From Pseudomonas fluorescens (GTDB lineage: Bacteria > Pseudomonadota > Gammaproteobacteria > Pseudomonadales > Pseudomonadaceae): a stretch of 64,000 nucleotides of DNA. The notes beneath the pieces were generated by a model. That model did not search any database, had not been told where the DNA came from, and was given only the letters and a program-made list of their open reading frames with translations. The stretch lies in assembly GCF_001307275.1 (NCBI RefSeq), contig NZ_CP012831.1, positions 6,006,501 through 6,070,500 of the forward strand, in the 5' to 3' direction. Shown here piece by piece: positions 18,774 to 30,500 of this stretch. Numbering within the stretch: position 1 is the stretch's first letter; each line of letters opens with the position of its first letter. Both the position numbers and the translations under genes were made by a program.

Positions 18774-21700
18774 TTGAGCACGCTAGACACATTGCTTCTG
18801 TCCGCCGAGCAACTCGAGCGCTACCGTACGCTGCTGGCCGATAAGGGGCTGGCGACCAAACAGCCGCTGCGCATCCCCGCGCGTGCGCCTCAGGCTCGCA
18901 CTCCGCTGTGCAGCTATCAGGAGCCGCTCTGGTTCATCGATCGCTATGCCGGCGGCGACACCGCGCACAATGTGGTTTACCCAATGGGCCTGCCCGAAGG
19001 CGAGATCGATGAGGCGGTGCTGCTGTTGGCCGTTGCCCGGATGATCGAACGCCATGAGATCTTGCGCACGACATTCCGGCAGGATGCCGACGCCGTGGTG
19101 CATGTGGTGCACGACTGCTGGCCGCCCGTGCTGGAGCGTGTCGACCTGCGACCGCTGCCCGAGGCGCTAAGGGAAACGAGCGGATGGAAGCTGGTCGATA
19201 AGGAGGCCGCTCACCAGTTCGATCTCGAACATGGGCCGCTGATCCGCTTCACGTTATTGACGATGGCACCTGGTAAGCACGTGCTGCTGGTGTCTCTCCA
19301 CCACATCATTTGCGACACCTGGTCGGTGGCCATCATCGACCGTGAGGTACGGATTCACTACGACGATATTCTGCATGGCCGACCCTGCTCGATTCCGCCG
19401 GTGGCGGTGCAGTTTCCCGACTATGCGATCTGGCAGCGCAGCCAGTGCGACAGCGACAGGTATGCGCGCGAGCTGTCTTACTGGGTAGGCCGGCTCGAAG
19501 ACGCACCGCAATTGCAACTGCCCACTGATTTCCCCGTTCCCCAGCAGCGCAGTCACCGGGCGAACAACAGCCTGGTGCTGGTGCCTGCGCCACTGCTGGA
19601 AAAGGTAAAAACCTTCGCCCAGCGCGAGGGCGTGACCCTCTACATGGTGTTGCTGGCCGCCTACAAGATCATGCTCTCGCGCCACACCGGCCAGACTGAC
19701 ATCATGGTGGGTACGCCGCATGCCAATCGCGAGCGCGATGAGCTACGTGACGTCATCGGTTTCACCATCAATTCGCTGGTGCTTCGCACTGAGTTGGGCG
19801 ATAACACGCCGTTTCGCGAGGCGGTGCAACGGGTAAAGACTTCGGCACTCGAAGCCTACGAGCATCAGGACGTGCCATTCCAGGCGGTGGTGGAGGCTCT
19901 GGGTACACGGGGTAAAGGCCAGCAGTTGAGCCGCTATTCGTTGTTCCGGGCCTTCTTCTCCGTTCAGAACATCCAGTGGGCGGACATCCAACTGCCCCAA
20001 ATCAACACCGGTACGCTGCATCAAAAGCCACGCTTCACGGTTCCGCACCCGACGACCAAGTACGACATTTACATGTACCTGCGTGAACGCGACGGTAAGG
20101 TGCTGGGCGGGCTGGAGTATGACGTGGAGCTGTTCTCGCAGGCTCGCGTCGAACGCATGATTCGGGATTTCCTGCGGGTGCTGGAGCAGGGGGTTGATGA
20201 TTCGCACGTGGGTATCCACGAGCTGCCTCTGCTGACCGCCGAGGAGCTTGCCGAGCGGCAGGCGGCCCAGCGTGGCAAGGCGTGCGCGGGAGGGCCGCCC
20301 ACCGATATCTATAGTTGCTTCGAGGAAGCCGTGCGGCGCTTTGCCGATCAGCCGGCGCTGGTGGACGAAGGCACGACACTGAGTTATCGCGAGCTGGCCT
20401 CGGCATGCGCCGCCTTCGCAGCACTGCCGCAACGCGCTGACCGCGAGCCACAGCGCCGTCTGGGGATTCTTGCAGATCGATCCTCAGGGATGGTCGTTTC
20501 ACTGCTGGCTGCCCTGCGCGCCGGGGATCTGAGCATGCTGCTGGATGCCGCGGCACCGGTCGCACGCATCGAGGAGACGGTACAGGCCCATGGCATCGAG
20601 ATGTTGTTGTGCGACGCCGAGGTCGATATCGCGGGGACTGTGCCGCAGCACTTGATTTCGCGACAGGCGCAGGCCGGCTGCGGTGCGAAGACGCTGCGAC
20701 GCCACATTCCTGCCCAAACCCCCGCATTCGTCTTCATGACCTCGGGATCGACAGGCGTTCCTAACGCAGTGGTGCTTTCCCATGCAGGCGTGCTCAACGG
20801 CCAACTAGCGCAAACCTGTCCTCATCCGATCGGGCCGGGTGATCGGCTGCTCTTGAATGCGCCGACGAGCTCGGCCCGGTTGGTGGGCGAACTGTTGTGG
20901 CCACTGCTCAACGGTGCGGCCGTCGTGCTGTGCCGACCAGGCGGGCATCAAGATCCGATTTACTTGGGCGAAATGCTGCAACAGCACCGGATTACGCATT
21001 TCAGCGTGGTGCCGCAAGTGCTGTCTGTGTTGCTCGACGAACGTTTGTTGGACCGCTGTCCGGAGCTCAAGCTTGTGTATTGCGTCGGGCAGAATCTGGA
21101 CGGACAGCTCACGTCGCGTTTTGCGCAAGCCTCACGTGCGACCTTGTATAACAGCTATGCGCAGACAGAGGCCTGTCCGGTGAGTTTCCATGCCTGCGAT
21201 GGCAGCGAGGGCGAGGGCCTGGTGCCTGTCGGGCGCCTCGCACCCAACACCGTGCTGCACGTGCTCGACGCCTACCAGCAGCCGGTGCCCACCGGCGTGA
21301 CCGGGGAGATCGCCATAGGTGGTGCGAGTCTGGCACAGGGTTACCTCGGCAACCCGCGGCTCACGGCTGAGAAATTCATGCCCGATCCCTTCGGCGAGCC
21401 CGGTGCGCGACTTTACCGCAGCGGCGACCTGGGTACCTGGAACGAGAGGGACGAGCTTGTGCTTCTGGGGCGCAGCGACCATCGGGTGAAGATCCGCGGC
21501 TACCGGATCGACTTGGCAGAGATCGAGTATGCGCTGACCGCCATCGAAGGGGTCGAGGAGGCCGCGGTGGTCGTCTCGGCCAGCCCACATGGCGAGCCCA
21601 TTCTCTTGGCCTATGTGAAGGCGCAGCCACTTTCCGTGGAGAAAGTCGGTCGGTTGGCGCAGCTGTTGAGGGCGCGCTTTCCCGTCAAGCGCAAGACGGT

Positions 21701-22151
21701 GCAGGCGCCGCTGTCCGAGCAGTTGCGCACAGTCCTCCAGGCGAAGCTGCCGTTTTACATGGTGCCGGCGCGCATCGTTCAGCTCGACGAGCTACCGCGT
21801 GGCCGTACCGGCAAGATCGATCGCGTCGCGCTGGCCGAGCGCGAGAGCCCGCAGGAAGCGGCCGGGACCAAGCCCGACGGAACGCCCAGGACCGATCTGG
21901 AACGCCAACTGATCGTCATCTGGCGGGATGTCTTGGATCTGCCAGCCGGCCAGGCCATCGGCATTTACGACAGCTTCTTCGAGTTGGGCGGTCACTCTCT
22001 CAGCGCGGTCAAGATCGTCAAGCGGATCCAGTCCGAGCTGGACGTGAAGCTGGAGGTCCGGTACGTGTTCGAGGCTGTCACGATTGCAGGGCTGAGTGAG
22101 CTGATTGCGTGGACATGCGATACGTCGAGCTTCGAGGACATTGAACTCTAA
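18774..22151 (+). CDS. NRPS module C-A*-T with degenerate adenylation domain
   Basis: This is a 1125-residue module with a short N-terminal helix (LLSAEQLERYRTLLADKG) typical of first modules. The C domain has HHIICDT (H176/H177; final Gly is Thr). The A domain (about 495-1030) is odd. Its P-loop motif reads TSGSTGVPNAV, so the conserved Lys is Asn664. The FDxSVWE motif has become SSARLVGELLW, so Asp235 (GrsA numbering) that binds the amino group is Ala, and YGPTE reads YAQTE. The late motifs YRSGDL, KIRGYRIDL and GRTGKIDR look normal. T Ser1075 is in LGGHS. The domain may bind a substrate without an alpha-amino group or be inactive. The start is TTG after a GGGGA; a 100-base gap separates it from the amidotransferase gene. 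Confidence 0.9.
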   Translation: MSTLDTLLLSAEQLERYRTLLADKGLATKQPLRIPARAPQARTPLCSYQEPLWFIDRYAGGDTAHNVVYPMGLPEGEIDEAVLLLAVARMIERHEILRTTFRQDADAVVHVVHDCWPPVLERVDLRPLPEALRETSGWKLVDKEAAHQFDLEHGPLIRFTLLTMAPGKHVLLVSLHHIICDTWSVAIIDREVRIHYDDILHGRPCSIPPVAVQFPDYAIWQRSQCDSDRYARELSYWVGRLEDAPQLQLPTDFPVPQQRSHRANNSLVLVPAPLLEKVKTFAQREGVTLYMVLLAAYKIMLSRHTGQTDIMVGTPHANRERDELRDVIGFTINSLVLRTELGDNTPFREAVQRVKTSALEAYEHQDVPFQAVVEALGTRGKGQQLSRYSLFRAFFSVQNIQWADIQLPQINTGTLHQKPRFTVPHPTTKYDIYMYLRERDGKVLGGLEYDVELFSQARVERMIRDFLRVLEQGVDDSHVGIHELPLLTAEELAERQAAQRGKACAGGPPTDIYSCFEEAVRRFADQPALVDEGTTLSYRELASACAAFAALPQRADREPQRRLGILADRSSGMVVSLLAALRAGDLSMLLDAAAPVARIEETVQAHGIEMLLCDAEVDIAGTVPQHLISRQAQAGCGAKTLRRHIPAQTPAFVFMTSGSTGVPNAVVLSHAGVLNGQLAQTCPHPIGPGDRLLLNAPTSSARLVGELLWPLLNGAAVVLCRPGGHQDPIYLGEMLQQHRITHFSVVPQVLSVLLDERLLDRCPELKLVYCVGQNLDGQLTSRFAQASRATLYNSYAQTEACPVSFHACDGSEGEGLVPVGRLAPNTVLHVLDAYQQPVPTGVTGEIAIGGASLAQGYLGNPRLTAEKFMPDPFGEPGARLYRSGDLGTWNERDELVLLGRSDHRVKIRGYRIDLAEIEYALTAIEGVEEAAVVVSASPHGEPILLAYVKAQPLSVEKVGRLAQLLRARFPVKRKTVQAPLSEQLRTVLQAKLPFYMVPARIVQLDELPRGRTGKIDRVALAERESPQEAAGTKPDGTPRTDLERQLIVIWRDVLDLPAGQAIGIYDSFFELGGHSLSAVKIVKRIQSELDVKLEVRYVFEAVTIAGLSELIAWTCDTSSFEDIEL

Positions 22152-23693
22152 ATGGCTTGCACCAATACATCGAGGACATTGGCCCCTTACATCCGTCTGT
22201 TCGAAGCCACGGCGCGCACGCATGCCGCGCTGCCGGCCGCGGAGGATCGCGACGGTTGCGCCAGTTATGCCCAACTCGACGGCATGGCGAACCGCTTCGC
22301 CGCTGAACTGCGGCGCTCAGGCGTCGAGCGGGGCGCTTTCGTGGCCATCGCCTGCGAGCGCGGCGTGCTCACGCTTGCGGCGATCCTGGCGTTGTTCAAG
22401 TTGGGTGCCGCCTACGTGCCGCTCGACCCCCTGCTACCGCTGGCGCGCAGGCAACGCATGCTGGCGTCGAGCGGATGCGCACGGGTGCTGGTGGAAGCCG
22501 ATGGGGGCGATCTGCGAGCAGACTGCCCCGTTGTCGATCTGAAACAGTGGGCGGCGCTGGGGCCGTTGTGGGATGAAAGTTTCACTGGCGGTGGTGCCGA
22601 AGACCCGGCCTATGTGATTTTCACTTCGGGCTCAAGTGGCGAGCCCAAGGGCGCTGTGCTCTCGCAAGCCAATTTACTGAACCATCTGTGGGCCAAGGTC
22701 GAGGACCTTGGCCTGAACCACGATGACCGGATAGCGCAGACGGCGCCGTTCGGCTTCGATCTGTCGGTTTGGCAGTTTTTGGCCGCGGGCCTGGTGGGCG
22801 CCTGCGTGACGGTGATGGACCGCGAGACAGTCGCCTATCCACCCTCGCTGCTCGAAGCGATGGTCAACCGCAGCGTAACGGTATTTCAAGCGGTTCCCAG
22901 TTACTTGTCCGTGTTCGTCGATGCCGTTTCGCGCCGTCCGGGTGGAATGGGCGAGGGGCTTCGGGTCGCGGTCACCGCTGGCGAAACGCTGCCGGTGGCA
23001 CTGGTGCGCCGCTGGTTTGATTGTTGTGAAGTCCCGTTGATGAACGCCTATGGCCCCACGGAGTGTGGTGTCGACGTGACCCACCATCTGATGCGTCGCG
23101 CCCCGCTGGGCGATAGTGTTCCGATCGGCAAAGCGATACCGGGCGCGGTACTCCATATCGTCGATGCCGATCTTGAATGTGTCCCTGAGGGGGAGAGCGG
23201 CGAACTGCTGATCGGGGGTGTCGCTACCGGAATGGGCTATATCAACGCGCCAGCAGCGACCGCGGCTGCCTTCGTGGAGCTTCCGGCCTTGGGCGGTCGC
23301 TTCTATCGCAGTGGCGACCGCGTCCGTTGCCGCGCCGGTGTCCATGAATACCTGGGTCGGCTAGACCTGCAGATCAAGCTGCGCGGGCACAGGATCGAGC
23401 CCGAGGAGATTGAAGTCGCGCTGCTGCGCGAAGCGGGTGTGCGGGCCGCCGCGGTTGTTTTGCACCAGGAGGGCGCTCGCGCCGAACTGGTTGCCCTCGT
23501 GCAGCCTGAAGAACAAGGCATGAACGTGGAGCTCGCCGGGTATCTGAGGCAGCGCTTGTCGGCGACGCTACCGAGTTACATGGTCCCCAACTTTATCGAA
23601 TTCGTGTACGAGATGCCGCGTAATGCGCGTGGCAAGACTGATCGCCGCGGGGTCGAGCAGTTGCTGGGCATGTTGAAACCTTTCGAAGTCTAG
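22152..23693 (+). CDS. Stand-alone NRPS adenylation domain
   Basis: This is a 513-residue free A domain with all core motifs: FTSGSSGEPKG, FDLSVWQ, NAYGPTECG, YRSGDR, IKLRGHRIEP and GKTDR. The specificity line reads about DLWQVAAVDK; Gln278 and Asp331 recall Gln/Glu-type pockets, but no confident match is possible. There is no carrier domain, so it must load one in trans. The best candidate is the first module of the synthetase at 24571, whose own A domain has lost its N-terminal subdomain. The degenerate module encoded just upstream is a second candidate. The ATG directly follows the preceding TAA. Confidence 0.88.
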   Translation: MACTNTSRTLAPYIRLFEATARTHAALPAAEDRDGCASYAQLDGMANRFAAELRRSGVERGAFVAIACERGVLTLAAILALFKLGAAYVPLDPLLPLARRQRMLASSGCARVLVEADGGDLRADCPVVDLKQWAALGPLWDESFTGGGAEDPAYVIFTSGSSGEPKGAVLSQANLLNHLWAKVEDLGLNHDDRIAQTAPFGFDLSVWQFLAAGLVGACVTVMDRETVAYPPSLLEAMVNRSVTVFQAVPSYLSVFVDAVSRRPGGMGEGLRVAVTAGETLPVALVRRWFDCCEVPLMNAYGPTECGVDVTHHLMRRAPLGDSVPIGKAIPGAVLHIVDADLECVPEGESGELLIGGVATGMGYINAPAATAAAFVELPALGGRFYRSGDRVRCRAGVHEYLGRLDLQIKLRGHRIEPEEIEVALLREAGVRAAAVVLHQEGARAELVALVQPEEQGMNVELAGYLRQRLSATLPSYMVPNFIEFVYEMPRNARGKTDRRGVEQLLGMLKPFEV

Positions 23694-23704
23694 GAGCCAC
23701 AAAC

Positions 23705-24574
23705 TTGCGTATCGCCAACCGACTTCTCCACCGTATCGCCGAATGCGATTATTTGTACCGTAACCTGCTGAATCGGCGTGCCACGCGCGAATTTCGTGAT
23801 CACCGCAGCGTCCTCTGCGCAGAGGGGCAGCGCGTTATGCAAGAGCTCAACGAAAATGGCTTGGCCTTGAGTAGCATTGACCGTTTTCCGGGCATGCAAC
23901 GCTTGTTCGACGAACTGCGCGAGCGCGCACAGTATGTCGAGGCGCGAAGCCGCAAAGTCGTACCTGCCGGCTCGGACCAGGCCAAGACCTATGCCTTCAT
24001 GTCCAACGTGCTTGGCTCATATCCTCACTTCGATCCCAATAGTATTTTTGCCCGTTTCGCGTGCCAGTCGCCAATTCTCGAGATCGTGAATGGCTACTTC
24101 GGGATGTTCACCCAACTGCGTAAGTATGCGGTGTTCAGGAACGCATTCTCCAACCATTCGGAGAACGGGAAGTGGCACCGTGACGGCGCCTGCGACGCGA
24201 TGGTCATGCGTGTTTTTGTCTACTTCGAAGACGTCAACGAACGCAATGGCGCCATGCGCTACGCTCGCGGCACTCATCATAGAAGTCTTCGCGGCAGTCG
24301 CGAAACTATCGACAGCGCCCAATTGGAGGCCATGTCCGTTTCATGCGGCGGACCCTGCGGCACACTTGTCTTTGCCGATACGCGCGGCTACCACCGTGCA
24401 GAGAAGTTCACCGAGGGTGGGCGCTGGCTCTACTACGGCATGTTCACGTCGCCCGGGTTCGGCGCGGACTACTTCCGGCGTCAGGAACATCGCCAGGCGC
24501 AGCACGGTGATCCCGTCTCCTGGGCGTTATCCAGCCCGCAGACGCTCGCCGACAACTTCCGGTCTGTCCCATGA
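23705..24574 (+). CDS. PhyH-type Fe(II)/2-oxoglutarate dioxygenase
   Basis: This is a 289-residue protein with the 2-His-1-carboxylate facial triad H158-R-D160 (KWHRDGACD) and H230 (GYHRAEKF), followed by an Arg about ten residues on that can bind 2-oxoglutarate. The middle stretch FVYFEDVNERNGAMRYARGTHH matches phytanoyl-CoA dioxygenase-like enzymes, which hydroxylate (SyrP-like) amino acids or carrier-bound acyl groups. It lies between the stand-alone A domain and the synthetase that probably receives its substrate, so hydroxylation of that residue is the simplest guess. The start is TTG with TAGGAG eight bases upstream. It overlaps the next gene by four bases. Confidence 0.85.
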   Translation: MRIANRLLHRIAECDYLYRNLLNRRATREFRDHRSVLCAEGQRVMQELNENGLALSSIDRFPGMQRLFDELRERAQYVEARSRKVVPAGSDQAKTYAFMSNVLGSYPHFDPNSIFARFACQSPILEIVNGYFGMFTQLRKYAVFRNAFSNHSENGKWHRDGACDAMVMRVFVYFEDVNERNGAMRYARGTHHRSLRGSRETIDSAQLEAMSVSCGGPCGTLVFADTRGYHRAEKFTEGGRWLYYGMFTSPGFGADYFRRQEHRQAQHGDPVSWALSSPQTLADNFRSVP

Positions 24575-27500
24575 GCGCGAACGATCAACCATCGGCAGAT
24601 CGGCTGGAGCCTTCGCCAGGTTCGGAACACACCTGGCAGGCGCGGCTTACCTGGGGACAGCGGCAAATGTACCGCGCGATGCAGCTCGATCCTCAAGCCG
24701 AGCACTTCCACATGACTGACATGCTGCTGTTGCGCGGGCAGATCGACCTGGAACGCCTGTCGCTCAGCCTGGCGCAAACCTTCGCTGCGCATCCGGCGTT
24801 GCATATCCGGCTGGTGCCGTCTACCGACAGCGCGGAAGGTGTCGTGCAGCGCTTCGACGGCCTTATGCCGGTCGACTGCCTTGTGCATGACTGGTCCGGG
24901 CTGCCATCCATCGAGATCGAAGCCCGGCTGGCCGAGATACGTACACGTTTTGGCCGAGCACCGTTCGATCTCGCGGCAGGACCACTGTTTCGCGTTACGC
25001 TGGTGCGCACCCGCACTGACGAAGCCTACCTGTTGATGACGTTGCATCATCTATTGGCCGATGACTGGTCCATGGGGCTGCTACAGCAGGACTTGGCAGC
25101 GCGCTACACCGGCGTTTCGATCACGGCTGAAGCGCCAGCACCGTACTTCGAGTTCGCGCGCCACCAGGAGGCTTGGCTACAGTCGCGCGAGGGTGCCAAA
25201 GCGGTCGCTTACTGGACGGCGCTTCTCCAGGCCCTGCCGGTTCGCTTTCCCATCCCGGCCGATCGGCCGCGCCCGACAACGCCCCTATTGGGGCGTGCCA
25301 CTGTGAGTGGCAGGTTGGCGGGGGAGGTCTCGCAGTCGTTGAGGAAGGTGGGGCGCGATGCGCGTGGCACCCTGTTTCCCGTGATGTTGGCGGCCTACAA
25401 CGTGCTGCTGTGGCGGCTTTCACTGTGCTCGCAAGTGCCGGTTGCGACCCTGGTGGCCAATCGTGAAGATGGCACGTTCGACCGAACGGTGGGGCTGTTC
25501 TTCAATACGATTGTCCTGGTGTCCGATGTCCGGTCCGAGCAGCCGTTCTGCGATTTTGTCGCACAGGTGATGGCCACGACACTCGATGGCATGCAGCGCC
25601 AGGCGGTTCCGTTCCAGTATCTGGTCGATCGCCTCTGTCCGATGAGGGATCCGGCGCGCGTACCCTTCACCCAGGCGATGTTCTCGTTCATGGCGGGAGC
25701 GGGCCGGCGTTTGCGCATCGCAGATGCTGAGCTTGAGCAGTTCGGTGGCATCGACACTGGATCGGCCTACGACCTCAAGGTCACGGCCTACGAAAAAGAC
25801 GACGGCGTGGAGATTTTGTTCGAGTACGATGCGGACCTCTTCAATGCCACTACTGTGCGGGCTTGGCACAGCACCTATCTGAACATCCTGGCGGACGCTG
25901 CGGCGCAACCCCGCGCGCCAGTGCAAACGCTGGGGTTCACTCAGACCGATCACAAGGGCAGCGTCCTGGTTGTACAGGACACATGGGGAGCCCCAGTGCC
26001 GCCCGGCTTCGCGGGTGAGCTGTGCCGCCACCAAAGTGGGGAAGTCGTGCGTACGGGAATCCTGGCGCGACGGACCGCGGAGGGCCGCATTCAGCCTTAC
26101 GAGGTGAGGCCTGCGTTTTTCGAGGTGGAGGGTAGGCGGGTTGAAGTCTCTGCAATCGAACACTGCGCGCAAGCCGTCACCGGCGTTCGTCAGGCACTGC
26201 TGACTTTCGATGAGACCCGCGGCCTTGCCATCCACCTGGTCGTCGAGGCCGGGGTATTCCGCCTTACGGCGTTGCGCCGGCATCTTTTCGCATCGCTGCC
26301 GGCATTCTGTGTACCGAGCCTCTTTCGCATTATTCCATGGGTGTCAGAGTCGATCGGCGGTATCCCGGACCTCGACGAGCTGTGGCAGACCGGTCGAGAG
26401 GCCGAGACCTTCTCGAGCAGCCAAGAGCCGCGTGACCCGCACGAGACCCAGGTGCTGGACATCTGGTCGCAGGCCTTGGGCATTTCCTCCCTTGGTCCGG
26501 ACGATGACTTCTTGGGCTCGGGTGGCAATTCGCTGACGGCGGCATTGATCGTCGCGCAGACCAACGGCCACTTCGGCTGCTCGATCACGCTTCGCCAACT
26601 ATTCGATACCCGCACTGCAGCCCGCTTTGCCGTCTTGACGTACCCGAACCAGGCCAGCGCCAAAGTACGGCCTTGGTATGAACAAACACAGGTACGCAGT
26701 GCCCACTCGGCTCAGATCGAGGCGGACGGCAGCGTGTCTTATCCGGTGTCCGAGGCGCAGGCGCGCATGTGGATACTGGACCGGCTAATCGGCCCGTCCG
26801 ACCGTTATGTCCTGAAAAATGTCTATCGCGTCGATGGACCGCTCGACGCCGAGGCGCTCGGCACGGCGTTCGCGGCGTTGGTCCGTCGACATGAGCAATT
26901 GCGCGCCGTCTTTCTGGAGACCGATGGGCTGGTGCGCCAGTGCATCCTGCCAGTTGAGCGTGTGGCGCTCAACGAAACATTCTGGGATTCGCTGCCTGGC
27001 TCAGAGTCGTCTCCCCCCGCATCGATCGCGCAGGCGGTCGATGCGCTTTTCGACCTGCGCACGGGGCCGTTGGCCCGTGCGCTGCTGGTGCGGACCCGTG
27101 ACCCCGCCGTCCATTTCCTGTACCTGACGCTTCACCACATTGTGGCGGACGGTTGGTCATTGGGGGTGCTCTTTGACGATTGGTTGCGCCTCTATAGCGG
27201 TGACCGGGCCTTGCCCGCGCTGCCGGGGCAGTACCGCGACTACTGCTGCTGGAAAGCCTCGCATGCTGTGAAGGCAACTGTCGGGGCCGACCTGAGCTAC
27301 TGGCGCGAGCGACTGGCGGGCGCGAGCGCTACGTTGTCGCTACCGGCGCGAGTCCGGGGAACGGACGTTTCGCAGCGGGGAGGGCGCCATGGGTTTCGGC
27401 TGTCTGCGCCGCTGTACAAGCAGTTGAGTTCCCTCGCTGGGGCAGAGAACGCAACCGTCTACGCCGTGTTGCTGGCCGCCTTTGCAACAGTGCTGTCGCG

Positions 27501-30500
27501 GCATACGGGGCAGAGCGACCTGAGCATTGGCGTACCCATCGCGAACCGCAACGAAGTGGGCACTGACCGGATAGTGGGGCTGTTTGTCAATACGGTCGTG
27601 ATGCGCTTGCGTATTGATGCGTCCGCTTCGCTACGCGATTTGCTGTTGGTCGCGCGCGACACGGTGCATGAGGCCCTTGCGCATGGGGCGGCGCCGTTCG
27701 AGGCGGTTGTCCAGGCGCTGCAACCGCAACGGCATATGGATGCTTCGCCGTTGTTCGAAACCATGTTTACGTTCCAGAATCTGCCACCGGTGCCCTCCGT
27801 GCCGGGCGAACTTTCCTTACGGGGGGTACGACAGCCAGCCGCGCAGGCGAAGTTCAAGCTGGGTTGCACACTGACGCTGGTGGAGGGGATGGCCTATGGC
27901 GAGCTGGAGTTTCGCGAAGACTTGCTCGATTCGGCACTGATAGAGCGCTTCGCCGCCGATTATGTCTCGGTTCTGACGCAATGGGCGCAGCGGCCGGATT
28001 CAACCTGTGGGGCATTGCGCGTGAGTATTGCGCGACCAAGGCCGATTGCCGCGGCAAGCGCGCCCAGCCTGGTTGGCATGGGGGCCCTCTGGGAAATAGT
28101 CCATAGACAAGCGCAGCGCACGCCGGATCGGGCTGCACTTCGCGACCGGCTGACCGTGCTGTCTTACACACAGCTCGATACGCAGTCCGCACGTATCGCC
28201 GCTGCGTTGCGCGCCCTGGGCCTGGGGCACCACGCTCGGGTCGGCCTGTGCATGCCTCGTTCGCCGCAGGCCATCGTATGCCTGCTGGGCATTTTGCGTG
28301 CAGGTGCGGCCTATTGTCCAATGGACGCCGATGGGGACATTGAGGTTTGGCGCGAACAAGCCCACGGTGCCCGGCTCGATGCGCTGGTGATGCGGTCCGA
28401 CGACCCAGTGCAAGTGAACGGCCTGCGAATATTATCTTTCGAGCATCTGGTGGCCCTGGGCGGGGAGGAGGTACCCAGCGCCGCTCTCCATCCCCAGGCG
28501 ACTGCCGTGGTGTTCCGGACTTCAGGATCCACTGGACGGCCGAAGTATGTGAGCGTACCGCACGAAGGCATTCTGGCGCTCATCGCCTGGGCCTGTGACA
28601 CCTATGATCCCGAGACCTACCGACACAGCACGTTGGCAACCTCGTTGGGCTTCGATGTGTCGTTGTTCGAGATGTTTGTCCCTTGGGCCCTGGGTGGTTG
28701 CGGTGTGCTCATGGACCATTTGCTCGTACCGTACGGGGGCGAACCACCGCTCAGCTGCGTCAGTGGCACACCGTCCCAGGTACGGGCCTTGCTCGAGCAG
28801 CGGTGCTTCCCTGTTGGGGCGGTCACGTTGAATGTGGCGGGTGAGGCGCTGCCACCTGATCTGGTGCAGCGAATCTTTGAGCAAACGCAGGTGCACCGGA
28901 TCGTCAACCTGTACGGGCCGACGGAATGCTCGATTTATGCGAGCTGCGAAGACATCCGGCGCAATGGCGGCCCTATCGAAACAGTGCGTATCGGTCATCC
29001 GCCGCCTCACGTTTCGATGTACGTGATCGACACCATGGGGTGTGAAGCCCCCGAGGGCGTCGCCGGCGAAATCTGCATTGGCGGCCGAGGCCTGGCACAC
29101 GGTTATACCGGGCAGGCCGCATTGACGGCCGAACACTTCCTACCCGACCCTTTCTCTGGCGTACCCGGCGCGCGCATGTATCGAACGCGGGACATCGGAC
29201 GAGTCGATTCCGAAGGGGCAGTGTCCTACCTTGGGCGTGCGGACGGGGTGCAGAAGCTGCGTGGGATCTGGGTGAATTTCCATGAGCTTGCAGCCGATAT
29301 CCGCGCGTGTCCCGGTGTAGGCGATGCCGTGGTGTTACCGATCCCGGCACAGGAAGGCGAGGGCGAGACCGGCGTAGTCGCATTCTGTGTGCCTGAGGAC
29401 GGGGCACACTTTGATGAGGCAAGCCTGCGCCGCTTGTTTCGCCAGCATGTGGGGCGTACACGGCCCTTGGCCTATGGCAGGATCATCAACCGTTTTGTCA
29501 GGCTCGATGTGCTGCCGCTTACGCCAAACGGAAAAGTCGATCTGCAATCGCTCGCGTCGCTGGTTCCTGGCAGGCCGGTGCGCTCGAGCGGGGCAGTGGT
29601 GCAGACCGACCTACTGTGGCATGCGCTGCGCGACGCCTGGAGCAGGGCGCTGAACGTCGAGGATCTGGACGAGAGCGACGACTTCTTCGTCCAGGGCGGC
29701 CATTCGCTGCTGGCCCTGCGCATGCTGGGGGACATCGAGGCCTCCACGGGGCTTGCGCTGCCATTTGCTTCGATCTTCGAATTTCCGGTATTCGCCGAGT
29801 TTGTCGAAGAAGCCGCCAGGGTTGCACGCATGCAGGCTCGACCTGATGCGGCGGCAGGGCCAATCCAGCGGGTGAGGAGGGGAGACGGCAGTCACTTGCC
29901 GGTTTCCGCGGCGCAGCGGCGGCTGTGGTTCCTCGACCAGTTCGAGCAGGGGACACACCACAATGTACCCATCATGCTGCATCTGCATGGGGCGACGGAT
30001 GCCGATCGATTGATACAGGCTGTGCGGGCGTGTTTGCACTGCCATGAGGTATTTCGCACTTCGTTCCATTTCGTCGATGGCGACATTGTGGCGAGCATCG
30101 CTGACGCCACCGCCATAGAACCGTTGCTGGATGACTGGTCCATGCTGACGCCCCAGGTGCGTCGGGACCGCGAGTCAGCTTGGCGTCAAGACCAGGCGAC
30201 TCATCGCTTCGATCTGTCACGTCCAGGCCTCGGGCGGGTTCAACTGGCTCGCCTGGGGCACGATGAGTGGTTGCTGGCGATGGTATTCCATCACATCGTC
30301 ACCGACGGTGCGTCCATCGCGCTGTTGACGCGTGAAATTGGCCAGCGCTACGGGTGCCCGGACAGGGTACCGGCGCCGCAACTGCAATACGTGGACTATG
30401 CCGCCTGGGACCGCCGAAATGCCAACAACCCAGCTCATCAGGAACACTTGGCCTACTGGACGACGCAATTGAGTGATGCGCCCGCTTTCCTGTCGTTACC

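Noticed and set aside
28100..29600. Confident alanine assignment for the middle A domain
   Set aside because: Only 7 of 10 positions agree with a known Ala line and the P-loop ends PKY not PKG; kept as Ala-like only.
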